From Kribbella catacumbae DSM 19601 (GTDB taxonomy: Bacteria; Actinomycetota; Actinomycetes; Propionibacteriales; Kribbellaceae), in the NCBI RefSeq assembly GCF_000372465.1, contig NZ_AQUZ01000027.1, forward strand, positions 1 to 64,000: a DNA stretch of 64,000 nucleotides, written 5' to 3'. Below are positions 26,535 to 35,978 of this stretch, in pieces. How positions within the stretch are numbered: the stretch's first letter is position 1; every line of letters begins with the position of its first letter. The notes under the pieces are model-generated. The model saw nothing but the letters and a program-made list of their open reading frames with translations, did no database searches and was not told where the DNA came from. The translations under genes were made by a program, and so were the position numbers.

Positions 26535-28952
26535 ATGATCACGCGTAGGTCGTTCGTGTCCGGTTCTGCTGCCGCCGCCGTCACGGGCGTCGCCACCCAC
26601 CCTGCAGCGGCCCAGACACCACCGCAGACATCGGCCGACGGGCGGGATCGCCCCATCGACAGGAAAGCCGTGGTGGCCCGGCACCGGGTGGTGCGCGACG
26701 CGATCAACACGCACAGCCCCCTCCAGGTCGGCAACGGCAGGTTCGCCTTCGGGGTCGACGTCACGGGCCTGCAGACGTTCGTGCCGTTCAACACCATGTC
26801 GGAGTGGGGATGGCACAGTTTCCCGTTGCCGCCCGGACAGCAGCCCTCGGACTTCCAGGGCGAGGTCTGGGACACCCACGGCCGCGCGGTCGAGTACCCC
26901 ATCCCGAACCCGGACCAACCTGAACTGTCCCGCTGGCTCTACGCCAACCCGGCACGCATCAACCTCGGCCGCATCGGTCTGGAGCTCACCCTGCCCGACG
27001 GCCGCACCGCCGTCGCCGGCGACCTGACGGGCATCCGCCAGGAACTCGATCTGTGGACCGGCGTCATCGACAGCCGCTTCGAGCTCGCCGGCGAACCGGT
27101 GCACGTCCGCACCTGCTGCCACCCCGACCAGGACGCCGTCGCCGTGGAGATCGACTCGCCACTCGTCGCGGCCGACCGGCTGGCCGTCTTCCTCGACTTC
27201 CCGTACGCCGATCAGCAGGAGTTCGCCGAGCACGTGGGGACCTACGGCGAGCCGGATGCCCATCAAACGACGGCGACGACGCACGGGAACCGTGCCGACG
27301 TCACCCACCGGATGGACTCCACCGAGTACCACGTCGAGGTCGCCTGGCAGGGACGCGGCGTCTTCGCGAGCGCGGACGCGAACGGCGGTGAGCTCGTCAT
27401 CCGCACCGCGCAGTACGGCACCGACACCCAGTGGGCCGACGTCGCCGGAAGGCTCTCCGAGCTGGTCGTGGACAACTCGCTCACCGCGCTCGTCGACTAC
27501 CGCCTCCTCGGCGACCCGGCCCCGGGCCAGGCCAAGCGCCTGGTCCTCGGCTACACCTACGGCGGGCGAGACTTCGAGATCGTTGTCCGCGACAACGAAA
27601 CCCTCTCGATCGGCGCCGCGGCCAGTCGGCATCGCTACCGGCTCGCCGCGGCCGGCGGGACCGATCGGCTGCACTTCGTCTGCACGTTCGCGCCGGCTCC
27701 CGCGGCCCAGACTCCTTCGGCACAGATGTCGCCGGCAGCGACCTCCAGCGCGACGTTCGCGGCGAGCCGTCGCAGCTGGCGGCAGTACTGGCTGTCCGGC
27801 GGCGCGATCGATCTGTCCGAGAGCAAGGACCCGCGCTGGCGTGAACTGGAGCGACGGATCGTGCTCTCGCAGTACTTACTGCGCGCCAACGAAGCGGGCT
27901 CACTCCCACCGCAAGAGTCCGGGCTCGTCAACAACAGTTGGCACGGCAAGTTTCACATGGAGATGTACTGGTGGCACGGCGCGCACTGGGCGCTGTGGAA
28001 CCGCTGGCCGATCCTAGAGCGCAGCCTGACCGTCTTCGACCGCTTCCACGACTCGTCGCGGGAACGCGCGCAGGAGCAGGGCTTCCGGGGAGCGCGGTGG
28101 CCGAAGTGCACGACAGCCGACGGCAGCGAGGCGCCGCACGTCATCCATGCCCTGCTGATGTGGCAGCAGCCGCACCCGATCTTCCTCGCCGAGCTGGACT
28201 ACCAGGCACATCCCACCGAGGCCACACTGCGGAAGTGGCGCGACATCGTTGCCGACACCGCCGACTTTCTCGCCTCCTGGGTGTTCTGGGACGAAAGCAC
28301 GAGCCGCTACGTGCTCGGCCCGCCGATGCACCTCGTGTCGGAGAACACCGATCCCAAGACCACTCAGAACCCCACCTTCGAGCTCTCCTACTGGCGTTTC
28401 GGCCTCCGCGTCGCACAACAGTGGCGCGAACGTCTCGGGCTGTCCCGTGATCCGCAGTGGCAGCGAGTCCACGACGGGCTCGCGGCACTGCCGGTACAGG
28501 ACGACTCCTACGTTCTGCACGAGGGCGTCGAGAACATGTGGACGGAGAAGAACTACGAGCACCCGGCGCTGATCGGCGCGTTCGGCTGGCTGCCGGGTGA
28601 CGGCGTCGACATCCGCACGATGGGCCGCACCGCCGACCGGGTCTTCACCGGCTGGAGGTTCTCCCGCACCTGGGGATGGGACTTCCCGATGCTGGCGATG
28701 TGCGCCGCGCGACTCGGACGCCCCGACGACGCGGTGGACTTCCTGCTCCACCCGTCCGGTGGCTTCCAGTTCGACGACGCCGGCCTCGCCACCGGCGGAC
28801 CGTTCCCCTACTTCCCGAGCAACGGCGCCCTGCTCTACGCCATCGCCTTCATGACCGCGGGCTGGCTCGGCGCACCAGACCGCCCCACCCCCGGATTCCC
28901 GGCCGGCGACCGCTGGATGGTGCGTTCCGAGGGGCTGACCCCAGCCCTGTGA
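26535..28952 (+). CDS. Tat-exported six-hairpin glycosidase-like protein
   Basis: An 805-residue protein with a Tat signal (ITRRSFVSGSAAAAV) and an AAAQ-like cleavage site near residue 27. The N-terminal third is a beta domain beginning SPLQVGNGRFAFGVDVTGLQ and MSEWGWHSFPLPPG. The C-terminal half is helical and barrel-like (SWHGKFHMEMYWWHGAHWALW, NPTFELSYWRFGLRVAQ, FSRTWGWDFPMLAMCAARLG). It resembles uncharacterised secreted six-hairpin glycosidases. I cannot assign a CAZy family. ATG 26535 follows AGGAAGGCGAC. It is divergent from another secreted glycosidase and shares the operator at 26397, which supports a role in the same polysaccharide pathway. Confidence 0.68.
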   Translation: MITRRSFVSGSAAAAVTGVATHPAAAQTPPQTSADGRDRPIDRKAVVARHRVVRDAINTHSPLQVGNGRFAFGVDVTGLQTFVPFNTMSEWGWHSFPLPPGQQPSDFQGEVWDTHGRAVEYPIPNPDQPELSRWLYANPARINLGRIGLELTLPDGRTAVAGDLTGIRQELDLWTGVIDSRFELAGEPVHVRTCCHPDQDAVAVEIDSPLVAADRLAVFLDFPYADQQEFAEHVGTYGEPDAHQTTATTHGNRADVTHRMDSTEYHVEVAWQGRGVFASADANGGELVIRTAQYGTDTQWADVAGRLSELVVDNSLTALVDYRLLGDPAPGQAKRLVLGYTYGGRDFEIVVRDNETLSIGAAASRHRYRLAAAGGTDRLHFVCTFAPAPAAQTPSAQMSPAATSSATFAASRRSWRQYWLSGGAIDLSESKDPRWRELERRIVLSQYLLRANEAGSLPPQESGLVNNSWHGKFHMEMYWWHGAHWALWNRWPILERSLTVFDRFHDSSRERAQEQGFRGARWPKCTTADGSEAPHVIHALLMWQQPHPIFLAELDYQAHPTEATLRKWRDIVADTADFLASWVFWDESTSRYVLGPPMHLVSENTDPKTTQNPTFELSYWRFGLRVAQQWRERLGLSRDPQWQRVHDGLAALPVQDDSYVLHEGVENMWTEKNYEHPALIGAFGWLPGDGVDIRTMGRTADRVFTGWRFSRTWGWDFPMLAMCAARLGRPDDAVDFLLHPSGGFQFDDAGLATGGPFPYFPSNGALLYAIAFMTAGWLGAPDRPTPGFPAGDRWMVRSEGLTPAL

Positions 28953-29219
28953 CCGAATCGGGCACCGGCACGGCAGTGGACACCGACCGGGATCCCGCCG
29001 ATCTAGTTGCCGATGGCAAGCTTGTGGGGGCCGGGGTGGGGACCTCGTCGCTGACCCGATTTTCCATACTTTGACGAGCTTGTCCCTGCCCTCTCATCTG
29101 CGCTGATTCCTAGACTGCCGGGAAACCGCGGCACTTCGGCCCGGTCCTCGAATCGTCCTCTTCCAGGTGGAAATCAGGAGGGGCCGGACGGCTGGCAGTT
29201 CGATCACGAGGAAGTGCAG

Positions 29220-30542
29220 ATGAAGTCATCCAACGCTCCGAGGCGCCTGGTCGCCCTGATCGGATCCGTGGCGGCCGTGATGTGTTCGGCGGCGTGTTCG
29301 GTCGGTTCCCTGGGCACCGGCGACCAGGCCGACGGCGACACGACGATCACCTACCTGGTGTTCAACGAACCCAGCACCGTCAAAGCCTCGAACGCGTTGA
29401 TCGCGGCGTTCGAGAAGGATAATCCGCGGGTCAAGGTGAAGCTGGACACGATGCCGACCGGTTCGGACGGCGACAACGTCGTGAAGACCCGGCTGAGCAC
29501 CGGCGAGATGAGCGACGTCTTCTCGTACAACTCGGGCTCACTCCTGCAGGCGATCCGGCCGGACCAGTACCTGGTGTCCCTGTCCGACCAGAGCTGGGTC
29601 AAGGATCTCGACAAGTCCTACCTGCCCGCGGTCAGCACGGCGAAGGGACTCTATGGAGCTCCGACCGGCGGGACCACGCCTGGCGGCGTGGTCTACAACA
29701 AGGCGGTCTACGCCAAGCTCGGGCTGAAGATCCCGAAGACGTGGGACCAGTTCCGGGCCAACAACATGCTCATCAAGAAGAGTGGGATCGCGACACCGGT
29801 CGAGCAGACGTTCGGCGATGCCTGGACTGCGCAACTGGTGATCCTGGCCGACTTCGCGAACATCGCGGCGGCCGCTCCGCAGTGGGCAGCCGACTACACC
29901 GCGAACAAGGCGCGCAACGTGGACCAGCCCGCACTGGCCGCCTGGCAGCATCTCCGGCAGCTCCACGACGACGGCCTGCTGAACAAGGACTTCGCGTCCG
30001 CGACGTACGACAAGGGAGTGCAGGCGGTTGCCACCGGCAAGGCGGCGCACTACCCGATGCTGGCCGGCGTGATCGACGCCGTACGCCAGAACCACCCCCA
30101 ATACCTCAAGGACATCGGTATGTTCGCGATGCCGACCGCAACCGGGACCGAAAGCCATCTGACGCTGTTCCTGCCCTCTGGCCGCTACATCCCCAAGACA
30201 TCGACCGGCGCGAAGCTCGACGCGGCGAAGAAGTTCGTCGCCTTCACCCAGACAGCCAAAGGCTGTGATCTGCTCGTCCAGAGCGGTTCGTACGGGCCTT
30301 TCGTGAACCGGCTGTGCGAGGTGCCGGCGGATGCTCCGGCGGCGATCAAGGAACTGCAGATCTATGTTGCCGCCGGCAACACCGGACCCGCCCTGGAATC
30401 CGTGAGCCCGATCAAGGGTCCGGATCTGCCCCAGCTCGCGGTCGAGGTCGGCTCGGGGATCCGGACGGCGGACAGCGGCGCGAAGCTCTACGACCAGAAC
30501 GTGAAGCAGCAGGCCCAGCAGCTCGGGCTGCCGGGCTGGTGA
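29220..30542 (+). CDS. Sugar ABC transporter substrate-binding lipoprotein (second CUT1 system)
   Basis: A 440-residue family 1 solute-binding protein. It has a short basic start, a hydrophobic stretch and a lipobox-like SAAC with Cys26 (Ser rather than Leu at -3, so somewhat atypical). The mature protein contains YLVFNEPSTVKASNALI, GAPTGGTTPGGVVYNKAVYAK and a C-terminal FVAFTQTAKGCDLLVQSGSYGP. The ATG at 29220 follows GAGGAAGTGCAG. It heads an overlapping three-gene operon with the two permeases. No TGAAAGCTTTCA operator lies in the 267-base gap upstream, so its control may differ from the first importer. Confidence 0.85.
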   Translation: MKSSNAPRRLVALIGSVAAVMCSAACSVGSLGTGDQADGDTTITYLVFNEPSTVKASNALIAAFEKDNPRVKVKLDTMPTGSDGDNVVKTRLSTGEMSDVFSYNSGSLLQAIRPDQYLVSLSDQSWVKDLDKSYLPAVSTAKGLYGAPTGGTTPGGVVYNKAVYAKLGLKIPKTWDQFRANNMLIKKSGIATPVEQTFGDAWTAQLVILADFANIAAAAPQWAADYTANKARNVDQPALAAWQHLRQLHDDGLLNKDFASATYDKGVQAVATGKAAHYPMLAGVIDAVRQNHPQYLKDIGMFAMPTATGTESHLTLFLPSGRYIPKTSTGAKLDAAKKFVAFTQTAKGCDLLVQSGSYGPFVNRLCEVPADAPAAIKELQIYVAAGNTGPALESVSPIKGPDLPQLAVEVGSGIRTADSGAKLYDQNVKQQAQQLGLPGW

Positions 30543-31408
30543 CCAGCAGATCGGCGAGATCGCGGTACCCGCTGTGGTTCTTGCTGCCGGGCGGCGGCCT
30601 CCTGGTCCTGCTGTTCGTCGTACCGACGGCGACGTCGTTCTACTTCAGCCTGACCCGGTGGACGCTGTTCGACTCGACCTTCATCGGCCTGGAGAACTAC
30701 GTCACGTTCTTCCAGGATCCACAGCTGTTCGGCAGCTTCGTCCACACCCTCGTCTACGCGGTGATCACCAGCGTCGGCAAGGTGGTGGCGGGGCTGGCGC
30801 TGGCCATCCTGCTGAACGGCAGGATCATTGCCCGCGGCTACCTCAGGGCCGTCGTCTTCTTCCCGGTGCTGGTCTCCGCGGTCGGCGTCGGCATCACGTT
30901 CAAGGTGTTGTTCGACCCGTTCGACGGGCTGATCAACCGCGCCCTCGGGGTCGTCGGTGTCGACGGCCCCGGCTGGCTCACCAATCCGGATCTCGCGCTG
31001 GCCTCGGTCGCCATGGTCGATATCTGGAAGGGCGTGGGGGTCTCAACGCTGATCTTCATGGCGGGCCTGGTGGCAATCCCCAGGGACTATTACGAGTCGG
31101 CGCACATCGACGGCGGAACCGACTGGCAACTGTTCAGGTTCATCACCCTGCCGCTGGTCGGTCCGGCAACGATGACCGTCGTCATTCTCAACGTGATCTC
31201 CGGCCTGCGCTCGTTCGAGCTGATCTGGACGATGACCGGAGGCGGTCCCGGATTCACCAGCGACGTGCTCGCCTCAGTGATCTACAAGAAATATCAGGCG
31301 GGCCTGTACGGCCTGTCGACCGCGGGCAACGTGGTGATGTTCGTCGTCGTGGCGGCGATCACGATTCCGCTGTATCGCTGGTTCCGGCGCCGGGAGGTCG
31401 CGCAATGA
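30539..31408 (+). CDS. Sugar ABC transporter permease (MalF-like)
   Basis: A 289-residue CUT1 permease with about six helices, starting LWFLLPGGGLLVLLFVVPT. The EAA loop reads YYESAHIDGGTDWQLFRFITLP. The GTG at 30539 overlaps the binding-protein stop (GTGA), which makes it the natural start; upstream sequence in this frame is a shadow of the binding protein. The stop overlaps the following ATG (ATGA). No ATPase gene is linked. Confidence 0.86.
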   Translation: MTSRSARSRYPLWFLLPGGGLLVLLFVVPTATSFYFSLTRWTLFDSTFIGLENYVTFFQDPQLFGSFVHTLVYAVITSVGKVVAGLALAILLNGRIIARGYLRAVVFFPVLVSAVGVGITFKVLFDPFDGLINRALGVVGVDGPGWLTNPDLALASVAMVDIWKGVGVSTLIFMAGLVAIPRDYYESAHIDGGTDWQLFRFITLPLVGPATMTVVILNVISGLRSFELIWTMTGGGPGFTSDVLASVIYKKYQAGLYGLSTAGNVVMFVVVAAITIPLYRWFRRREVAQ

Positions 31409-32232
31409 GGTCACACAGCCACATCGTCCGCGGACTGGTGGCGCTCGCCGTCTCCACGATCGTGTTCCTGGTCCCCTTCGCCTTCATCGTGCTGACCGCG
31501 TCGAAGACCTCGGCCGAGGCGTCGCGGTTCGAGTTCAGCTGGCCGGGCGACTTCGTCCTGCTGCAGAACATCGCGGAAGTGTTCAAGGTCCGCGACTTCG
31601 TCATCGTGCGTGCCTTCATCAACAGCACCACCTTGACGGTGTCGAGCGTCGTGGTGATGGTCGTCCTGGCCGCGATGATGGGGTACGTCGTCCAGCGCCG
31701 TACCGGCCTTTTCACGAACGCGGCCAGGATGCTGGTGCTGGCCGCGTTGATCGTCCCGTCCGCGGTGGTGCCGACCATCTGGGTCCTGCAGGCGCTCGGC
31801 CTCTACAAGCAGATGCTCGGGATGATCCTGATCGAGGTCACCGGCGGCCTGCCGTTCTGCGTTCTGCTCTGCTCCGCCTTCGTGGCGACCATCCCGCGAG
31901 AACTGGACGAGGCAGCCGCCCTGGACGGCGCCGGCCCGCTGCGGGTGTTCTTCGGAGTCATCCTGCCGCTGCTGAGGCCCGTCGTGGTCACCATGGTGGT
32001 GGTGCAATCAGTTGCCGTCTTCAACGACTTCACGGGCCCGCTCTACTTCCTGCCCGGTGACGAGAACGCCACCGTGCAAGCCACCTTGTTCAACTTCCAG
32101 AGCCAGACCCTCAGCCAGTGGAACCTGCTGTTCGCCGACATCCTGCTGATCACCGTTCCGCCGCTGGTGCTCTACTTGTTCTTCAACCGCCAGATCGTCG
32201 AGGGCATGGTCAACGGCGCGGTGAAGGGTTAG
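31405..32232 (+). CDS. Sugar ABC transporter permease (MalG-like)
   Basis: A 275-residue CUT1 permease with six predicted helices. The EAA loop reads ELDEAAALDGAGPLRVFFGVILP, and the C-terminus (FNRQIVEGMVNGAVKG) is typical of MalG. Start ATG 31405 is coupled to the preceding stop. It ends 21 bases before the convergent P450 gene, which closes the sugar locus. Confidence 0.86.
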   Translation: MRSHSHIVRGLVALAVSTIVFLVPFAFIVLTASKTSAEASRFEFSWPGDFVLLQNIAEVFKVRDFVIVRAFINSTTLTVSSVVVMVVLAAMMGYVVQRRTGLFTNAARMLVLAALIVPSAVVPTIWVLQALGLYKQMLGMILIEVTGGLPFCVLLCSAFVATIPRELDEAAALDGAGPLRVFFGVILPLLRPVVVTMVVVQSVAVFNDFTGPLYFLPGDENATVQATLFNFQSQTLSQWNLLFADILLITVPPLVLYLFFNRQIVEGMVNGAVKG

Positions 32233-32253
32233 CCAGTGCGGTGGTCGTCACCG

Positions 32254-33462
32254 TCACCAGGTGACGGTCACCGCTCCTGCCCGGTAGGTAGGGACCACGT
32301 GGGCAAACGGAAGCGACCGGAGTTGCTCCGCGCCGACGAGGGCCAGGGAAGGCACCCGGCTGAACACCGCGCCGATCGCCTCGGTGATTTCCACCCGCGC
32401 GAGCTGCTGACCGGCACATCCGTGCGGTCCGAACCCGAAGGACAGGTGGCCGAAGGCATCCCGCCCGAGATCGAAACGCTCCGGTTCGGGAAAGCGGTCC
32501 GCGTCTCGGTTGGCCGACACGGGAGACACCGAGACGGTCTCGCCGGCCTGGAAGCGCTCGCCGTCGATCTCGAGGTCCTCGATCGCGGTCCGGGGAAAGA
32601 GGGCCACGAACATCGTCGAGTAGCGCAGGAACTCCTCGATCACCGCCGGGGCGATGGACGGGTGGTCGGTCAGCCACTGCCGCTGATCGGGATGGGTCAG
32701 CAGCGCCACCGCGGTGGTGGCGATGGTGTAGGCGACCGAGTCCCGCCCCGACGACATCAGCACCGCGGCGAGCCCGACGACCTCGTCGTCGGTCAGCCCC
32801 GAATCGACCAGGTCGCTGATCACGTCGTCCCCTGGCTCAGTACGGCGGTACCCGACGATCTCGCGCACGAAGTCGACGGTCGCCTGCGCCGAGCTGCCGT
32901 GGACGTAGTGCTGGATGTAGTCCTGGACCCGTTCCGCCGGAATGCCGAGGACATGGGCATGCACGCGCGCCGAGATCGGCTCGGCGACATGCTCGGTGAG
33001 GTCGGCCGGTTTCGGCTGAGCGAGCAGGATGTCCACCTGCTCGGCGGCGATGGCGCGGATCGTCTCGCGGTGGCCGCGGGCCGCCTTGACCGTGAACCGG
33101 CTCCTGATCGTCTTCCGGATCCGGTCGTGCTTCGCACCATCGAGAACCAGCAGATCGCCACTCGCCAGCGCACGCAGGTCAGCGGCCGTGACGGGCGGCG
33201 GCGCCGGATCGGCCGGGCCCAACGGGAACCGCCGTGGCAGCTGGCTGAAGCGCTGATCGGACAGTACGGCGCGCGCGAGAGCGTGGTCGGTGACGAGCTT
33301 GCCGACATGACCGTCCGCGTACCTCAGCGGGTGGACCTTGCCTTCCTGTCTGCGTTCGGCAAAAAAGGGCGATGGCTGTAGCGGGGTGCCGTCGGACGGA
33401 AGTGTGTACCCGGTGACCGGGCATCGAAGCTGGTCTGCGGGGCTGGACGGGTCAGTCATCAT
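32254..33462 (-). CDS. Cytochrome P450
   Basis: A 402-residue soluble bacterial P450. The haem loop FGFGPHGCAGQQLAR (Cys near residue 349), the K-helix EEFLR (ExxR) and an I-helix reading LMSSGRDSVAYTI are visible. The I-helix has Ser where most P450s have the Thr that helps activate oxygen, and Ser-Gly instead of Ala-Gly, so its chemistry could be unusual. ATG 33462 overlaps the reductase stop (TGATG). It is third in an operon with its own [3Fe-4S] ferredoxin and FAD reductase, a complete class I electron chain. Substrate unknown; the divergent AraC gene is the likely regulator. Confidence 0.9.
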   Translation of the reverse strand: MMTDPSSPADQLRCPVTGYTLPSDGTPLQPSPFFAERRQEGKVHPLRYADGHVGKLVTDHALARAVLSDQRFSQLPRRFPLGPADPAPPPVTAADLRALASGDLLVLDGAKHDRIRKTIRSRFTVKAARGHRETIRAIAAEQVDILLAQPKPADLTEHVAEPISARVHAHVLGIPAERVQDYIQHYVHGSSAQATVDFVREIVGYRRTEPGDDVISDLVDSGLTDDEVVGLAAVLMSSGRDSVAYTIATTAVALLTHPDQRQWLTDHPSIAPAVIEEFLRYSTMFVALFPRTAIEDLEIDGERFQAGETVSVSPVSANRDADRFPEPERFDLGRDAFGHLSFGFGPHGCAGQQLARVEITEAIGAVFSRVPSLALVGAEQLRSLPFAHVVPTYRAGAVTVTW

Positions 33463-34685
33463 CAACTCGTTTCAAGCAGGGGGGTCGGCGGCGATCGCTC
33501 GGCGAGCAAGGCGGCCCGGTGAGTTCGGAAGGGCTTCGGCATGTTCCAAGCGACCAGACCGCAGGTACGGTCGCCCGTTCGGAACTCGAACAGGGCTTGG
33601 TCGCTGTCGTGATCACCGGCGAGGAGCTCGACGGAGTCGGCGATGTCGAGACGTCCCGACGCCTGGATCCGCGCGCCATGGATTTCCGCCCAGAAGAACG
33701 GGATCGGGTACGGCGAAAGGTGTCCCGCGGCGAGCAGTCGACCGACCGACCGTCCTTGCTCCATCGCCGTCAACTGGTGTCCACAGGGACGGTGCGTGCC
33801 GGTCGCCGGATCGAGCCAGCTCGTCGCGTCACCGACGGCGAACACGCGATCGGCGACACGTCCGTGGCTGTCCGCGAGCAGGCTGCCATCCGTGAGCAGC
33901 CCGGAGCCTGCCAACCACGCGACGGCCGGCTCCGCGCCCACCGCGGCGATGACGACGTCGGAGCCCGACCTGGTCCCGTCGGCAAACAGAACGTCGTACC
34001 CGGGACCGTCGGATGGTCGCACCGCCTCGACCTCAGCGCCGGTGCGCACCTCCACGCCGTGCGCAGCATGGAGAGCCCGGAGCCGGTCGGAGAAGCGAAG
34101 CCCCACGGCGCCCAGGCTCAGGCCGGCACCGCGTCCGACCAGGCTCACCCGCGCACCACGAGCGCTCGCGGCAGCTGCGATTTCGGAGCCCAGGATACCC
34201 GTGCCGAGCACGGTCACCCGCCTGCCCCGAACCAGCTGACCAGCGATCCGGAGGGCGTCATCGAGAGTGCGGAGTAGGTGGATGGCCGGTGCCGGGCGAT
34301 TGGCTTCAGCACTGTACGACGCCCACGACGGCCGCCGGGCCGAGGCACCTGTCGCGATGACCACGGCGTCGTACCCGATGATGCCGGTCTCGATGGCATG
34401 GTGATCGGTCTGGACGGTCCGGGATCGACGGTCGATCCGCACCGCTCGATGGCCGGGGCGAAAGTCGACCTCCAAAGCCCGCAGTGTCGACGCCTCGACA
34501 AGCCGTGCCTGGTCCGGCTCCCAGGTGCCGAGCAGGATCTGCTTGGACAGCGCCGGTCGCCGGTAGGGATCCCGGTGCTCGGCTCCGAGCAGGACGACCT
34601 CGCCGCGGAAGCCCGCTTCGCGCAAGGACTCCACGGTCGCGAGGCCTGCTGTAGAGGCTCCGACCACCACGATTCGCTCGATCAC
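33462..34685 (-). CDS. FAD-dependent ferredoxin reductase
   Basis: A 407-residue pyridine nucleotide-disulfide-type oxidoreductase. The N-terminal FAD site reads IVVVGASTAGLATVESLREAGF (GxSxxGLxxxxxLR). YRRPALSKQIL follows, then the NAD(P) site VTVLGTGILGSEIAAAASARG and the second FAD motif DRVFAVGDATSW. This is the layout of putidaredoxin- and rhodocoxin-type reductases that pass electrons from NAD(P)H to a P450 ferredoxin. GTG 34685 overlaps the ferredoxin stop (GTGA), and sequence further upstream in this frame is a shadow of the ferredoxin. Both ends are coupled to neighbouring genes. Confidence 0.88.
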   Translation of the reverse strand: MIERIVVVGASTAGLATVESLREAGFRGEVVLLGAEHRDPYRRPALSKQILLGTWEPDQARLVEASTLRALEVDFRPGHRAVRIDRRSRTVQTDHHAIETGIIGYDAVVIATGASARRPSWASYSAEANRPAPAIHLLRTLDDALRIAGQLVRGRRVTVLGTGILGSEIAAAASARGARVSLVGRGAGLSLGAVGLRFSDRLRALHAAHGVEVRTGAEVEAVRPSDGPGYDVLFADGTRSGSDVVIAAVGAEPAVAWLAGSGLLTDGSLLADSHGRVADRVFAVGDATSWLDPATGTHRPCGHQLTAMEQGRSVGRLLAAGHLSPYPIPFFWAEIHGARIQASGRLDIADSVELLAGDHDSDQALFEFRTGDRTCGLVAWNMPKPFRTHRAALLAERSPPTPLLETS

Positions 34686-34873
34686 TCCCGCACCTGGATC
34701 GCGCGGGCCGGACAGAGGGACGCCGCCAGCCGGGCCGATTCGACGCGGTCCTCGCCGGGATCCTCCTCGATCAGCACCACCAGTCCGTCGTCGTCCTGGT
34801 CGAAGAGATCGTCCGCGACCAGCACGCACTGGCCGGCGCCGACGCACGTCGATCGCGTCACCTCGATCTTCAT
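34682..34873 (-). CDS. [3Fe-4S] ferredoxin, P450 partner
   Basis: A 63-residue ferredoxin. Cys10, Cys16 and Cys54 are the only cluster cysteines. The position that would hold the second Cys of a CxxCxxC motif is Ala13 (CVGAGQC), so a three-iron cluster is expected, as in many actinobacterial P450 ferredoxins. ATG 34873 follows AAGGACCCCGG. It is first in the ferredoxin-reductase-P450 operon and divergent from an AraC-type gene with 133 bases between the starts. Confidence 0.9.
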   Translation of the reverse strand: MKIEVTRSTCVGAGQCVLVADDLFDQDDDGLVVLIEEDPGEDRVESARLAASLCPARAIQVRE

Positions 34874-35006
34874 CCGGGGTCCTTCGGTTCGCAGCTGCAG
34901 AGATCCGTCATCGGGCGTCCACGCTAGGTGCGCGGAACCGTCGGACGACAGCGGCCCCGTGATCAAAATATGGAGTATCCGGTCAGCGGAGGGTTACCCT
35001 CGGGCC

Positions 35007-35900
35007 GTGGACGAAATGCTCGCCGAGTCAGCTCCGGACGACGCCGCAGGTCGTCGCGGTGGCCCCGCGCTGATCGGCGCCAACCCCTACGCGTTCCGGG
35101 CCGGTGAGCGACTGCGGAACGACCTCGTCGGGAGCATCTGCATCGTCTGGGTGATGTCCGGACGGGGGACGGTTCGCACCGGGCCACTCACGCTGGATCT
35201 GACCAAGGCGTCCGTCGTGTGCCTGCCCTGGCGGCACGACGTGCGGTGGGAAGCCGATGCGCGTGATCCGTTCCGGGTCGGTACCGTGCACGTGGTTCCC
35301 TGGCACGACGCGCGGGTGGAGGTCGAACCGCATGTGCCCTGGCAACATGGTGATCCGCTGCTCGACGCCGAGTACCGGCAAGGCGAGCGTGGTGAGGTGA
35401 TCGAGATTCCGCTGGCCCACGCGGACGCACGGCAACTCGTCACTCTCGGCGGCTACGCGATCGATCGCTTCGATCGCGGCCTCACCTCGGACCTGTCCCT
35501 GCGGGCGATGGGCAGGCTACTGCTGGAGGAATTGACCCGGGCATCCACGGCAGCATCGGACAGCGGTCCGCAGCCGCCCCTCGCCTTCGAGCAGATGCGT
35601 ATGTTCGTGGAACAGAACCTGAGTCGCCGGTTCACCGTGGCCGAGGTCGCACGAGCCGGCGACTGCAGCGCGTCGACCGCCGAGCGGCTCTTCGTACGGT
35701 GGACCGGATCGTCGATCGTGTCGTGGTCGAAGGACCTCCGGATGGAGCGCGCCTCGGTCCTGCTGTCCACAACCGGCCTCCGCGTCGGTGAAGTAGCACG
35801 CGCCGTCGGCTACCCCGACGCCCTCTACTTCTCCCGAGTCTTCGCCGCCACCTTCGGCATCCCCCCAAGCCGCTACACCTCCGTCCGCATCCGCCCCTGA
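35007..35900 (+). CDS. AraC-family transcriptional regulator
   Basis: A 297-residue AraC-type protein with an N-terminal cupin-like sensor (VMSGRGTVRTG, VVCLPWRHDVRWEAD) and a C-terminal double HTH (FTVAEVARAGDCSASTAERLF, then VGEVARAVGYPDALYFSRVFAATFG). GTG 35007 is the first plausible start; a GGAGGG lies about 13 bases upstream, slightly far. It is divergent from the ferredoxin-reductase-P450 operon and is its likely activator. Effector unknown. Confidence 0.84.
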   Translation: MDEMLAESAPDDAAGRRGGPALIGANPYAFRAGERLRNDLVGSICIVWVMSGRGTVRTGPLTLDLTKASVVCLPWRHDVRWEADARDPFRVGTVHVVPWHDARVEVEPHVPWQHGDPLLDAEYRQGERGEVIEIPLAHADARQLVTLGGYAIDRFDRGLTSDLSLRAMGRLLLEELTRASTAASDSGPQPPLAFEQMRMFVEQNLSRRFTVAEVARAGDCSASTAERLFVRWTGSSIVSWSKDLRMERASVLLSTTGLRVGEVARAVGYPDALYFSRVFAATFGIPPSRYTSVRIRP

Positions 35901-35978
35901 CACTGATGCTGTGAGTGTGGCTCCGCAGCGGCTGTCCTGACTTGACCCCACTGACCTCGGGTCTCAACCGTGACGTCC

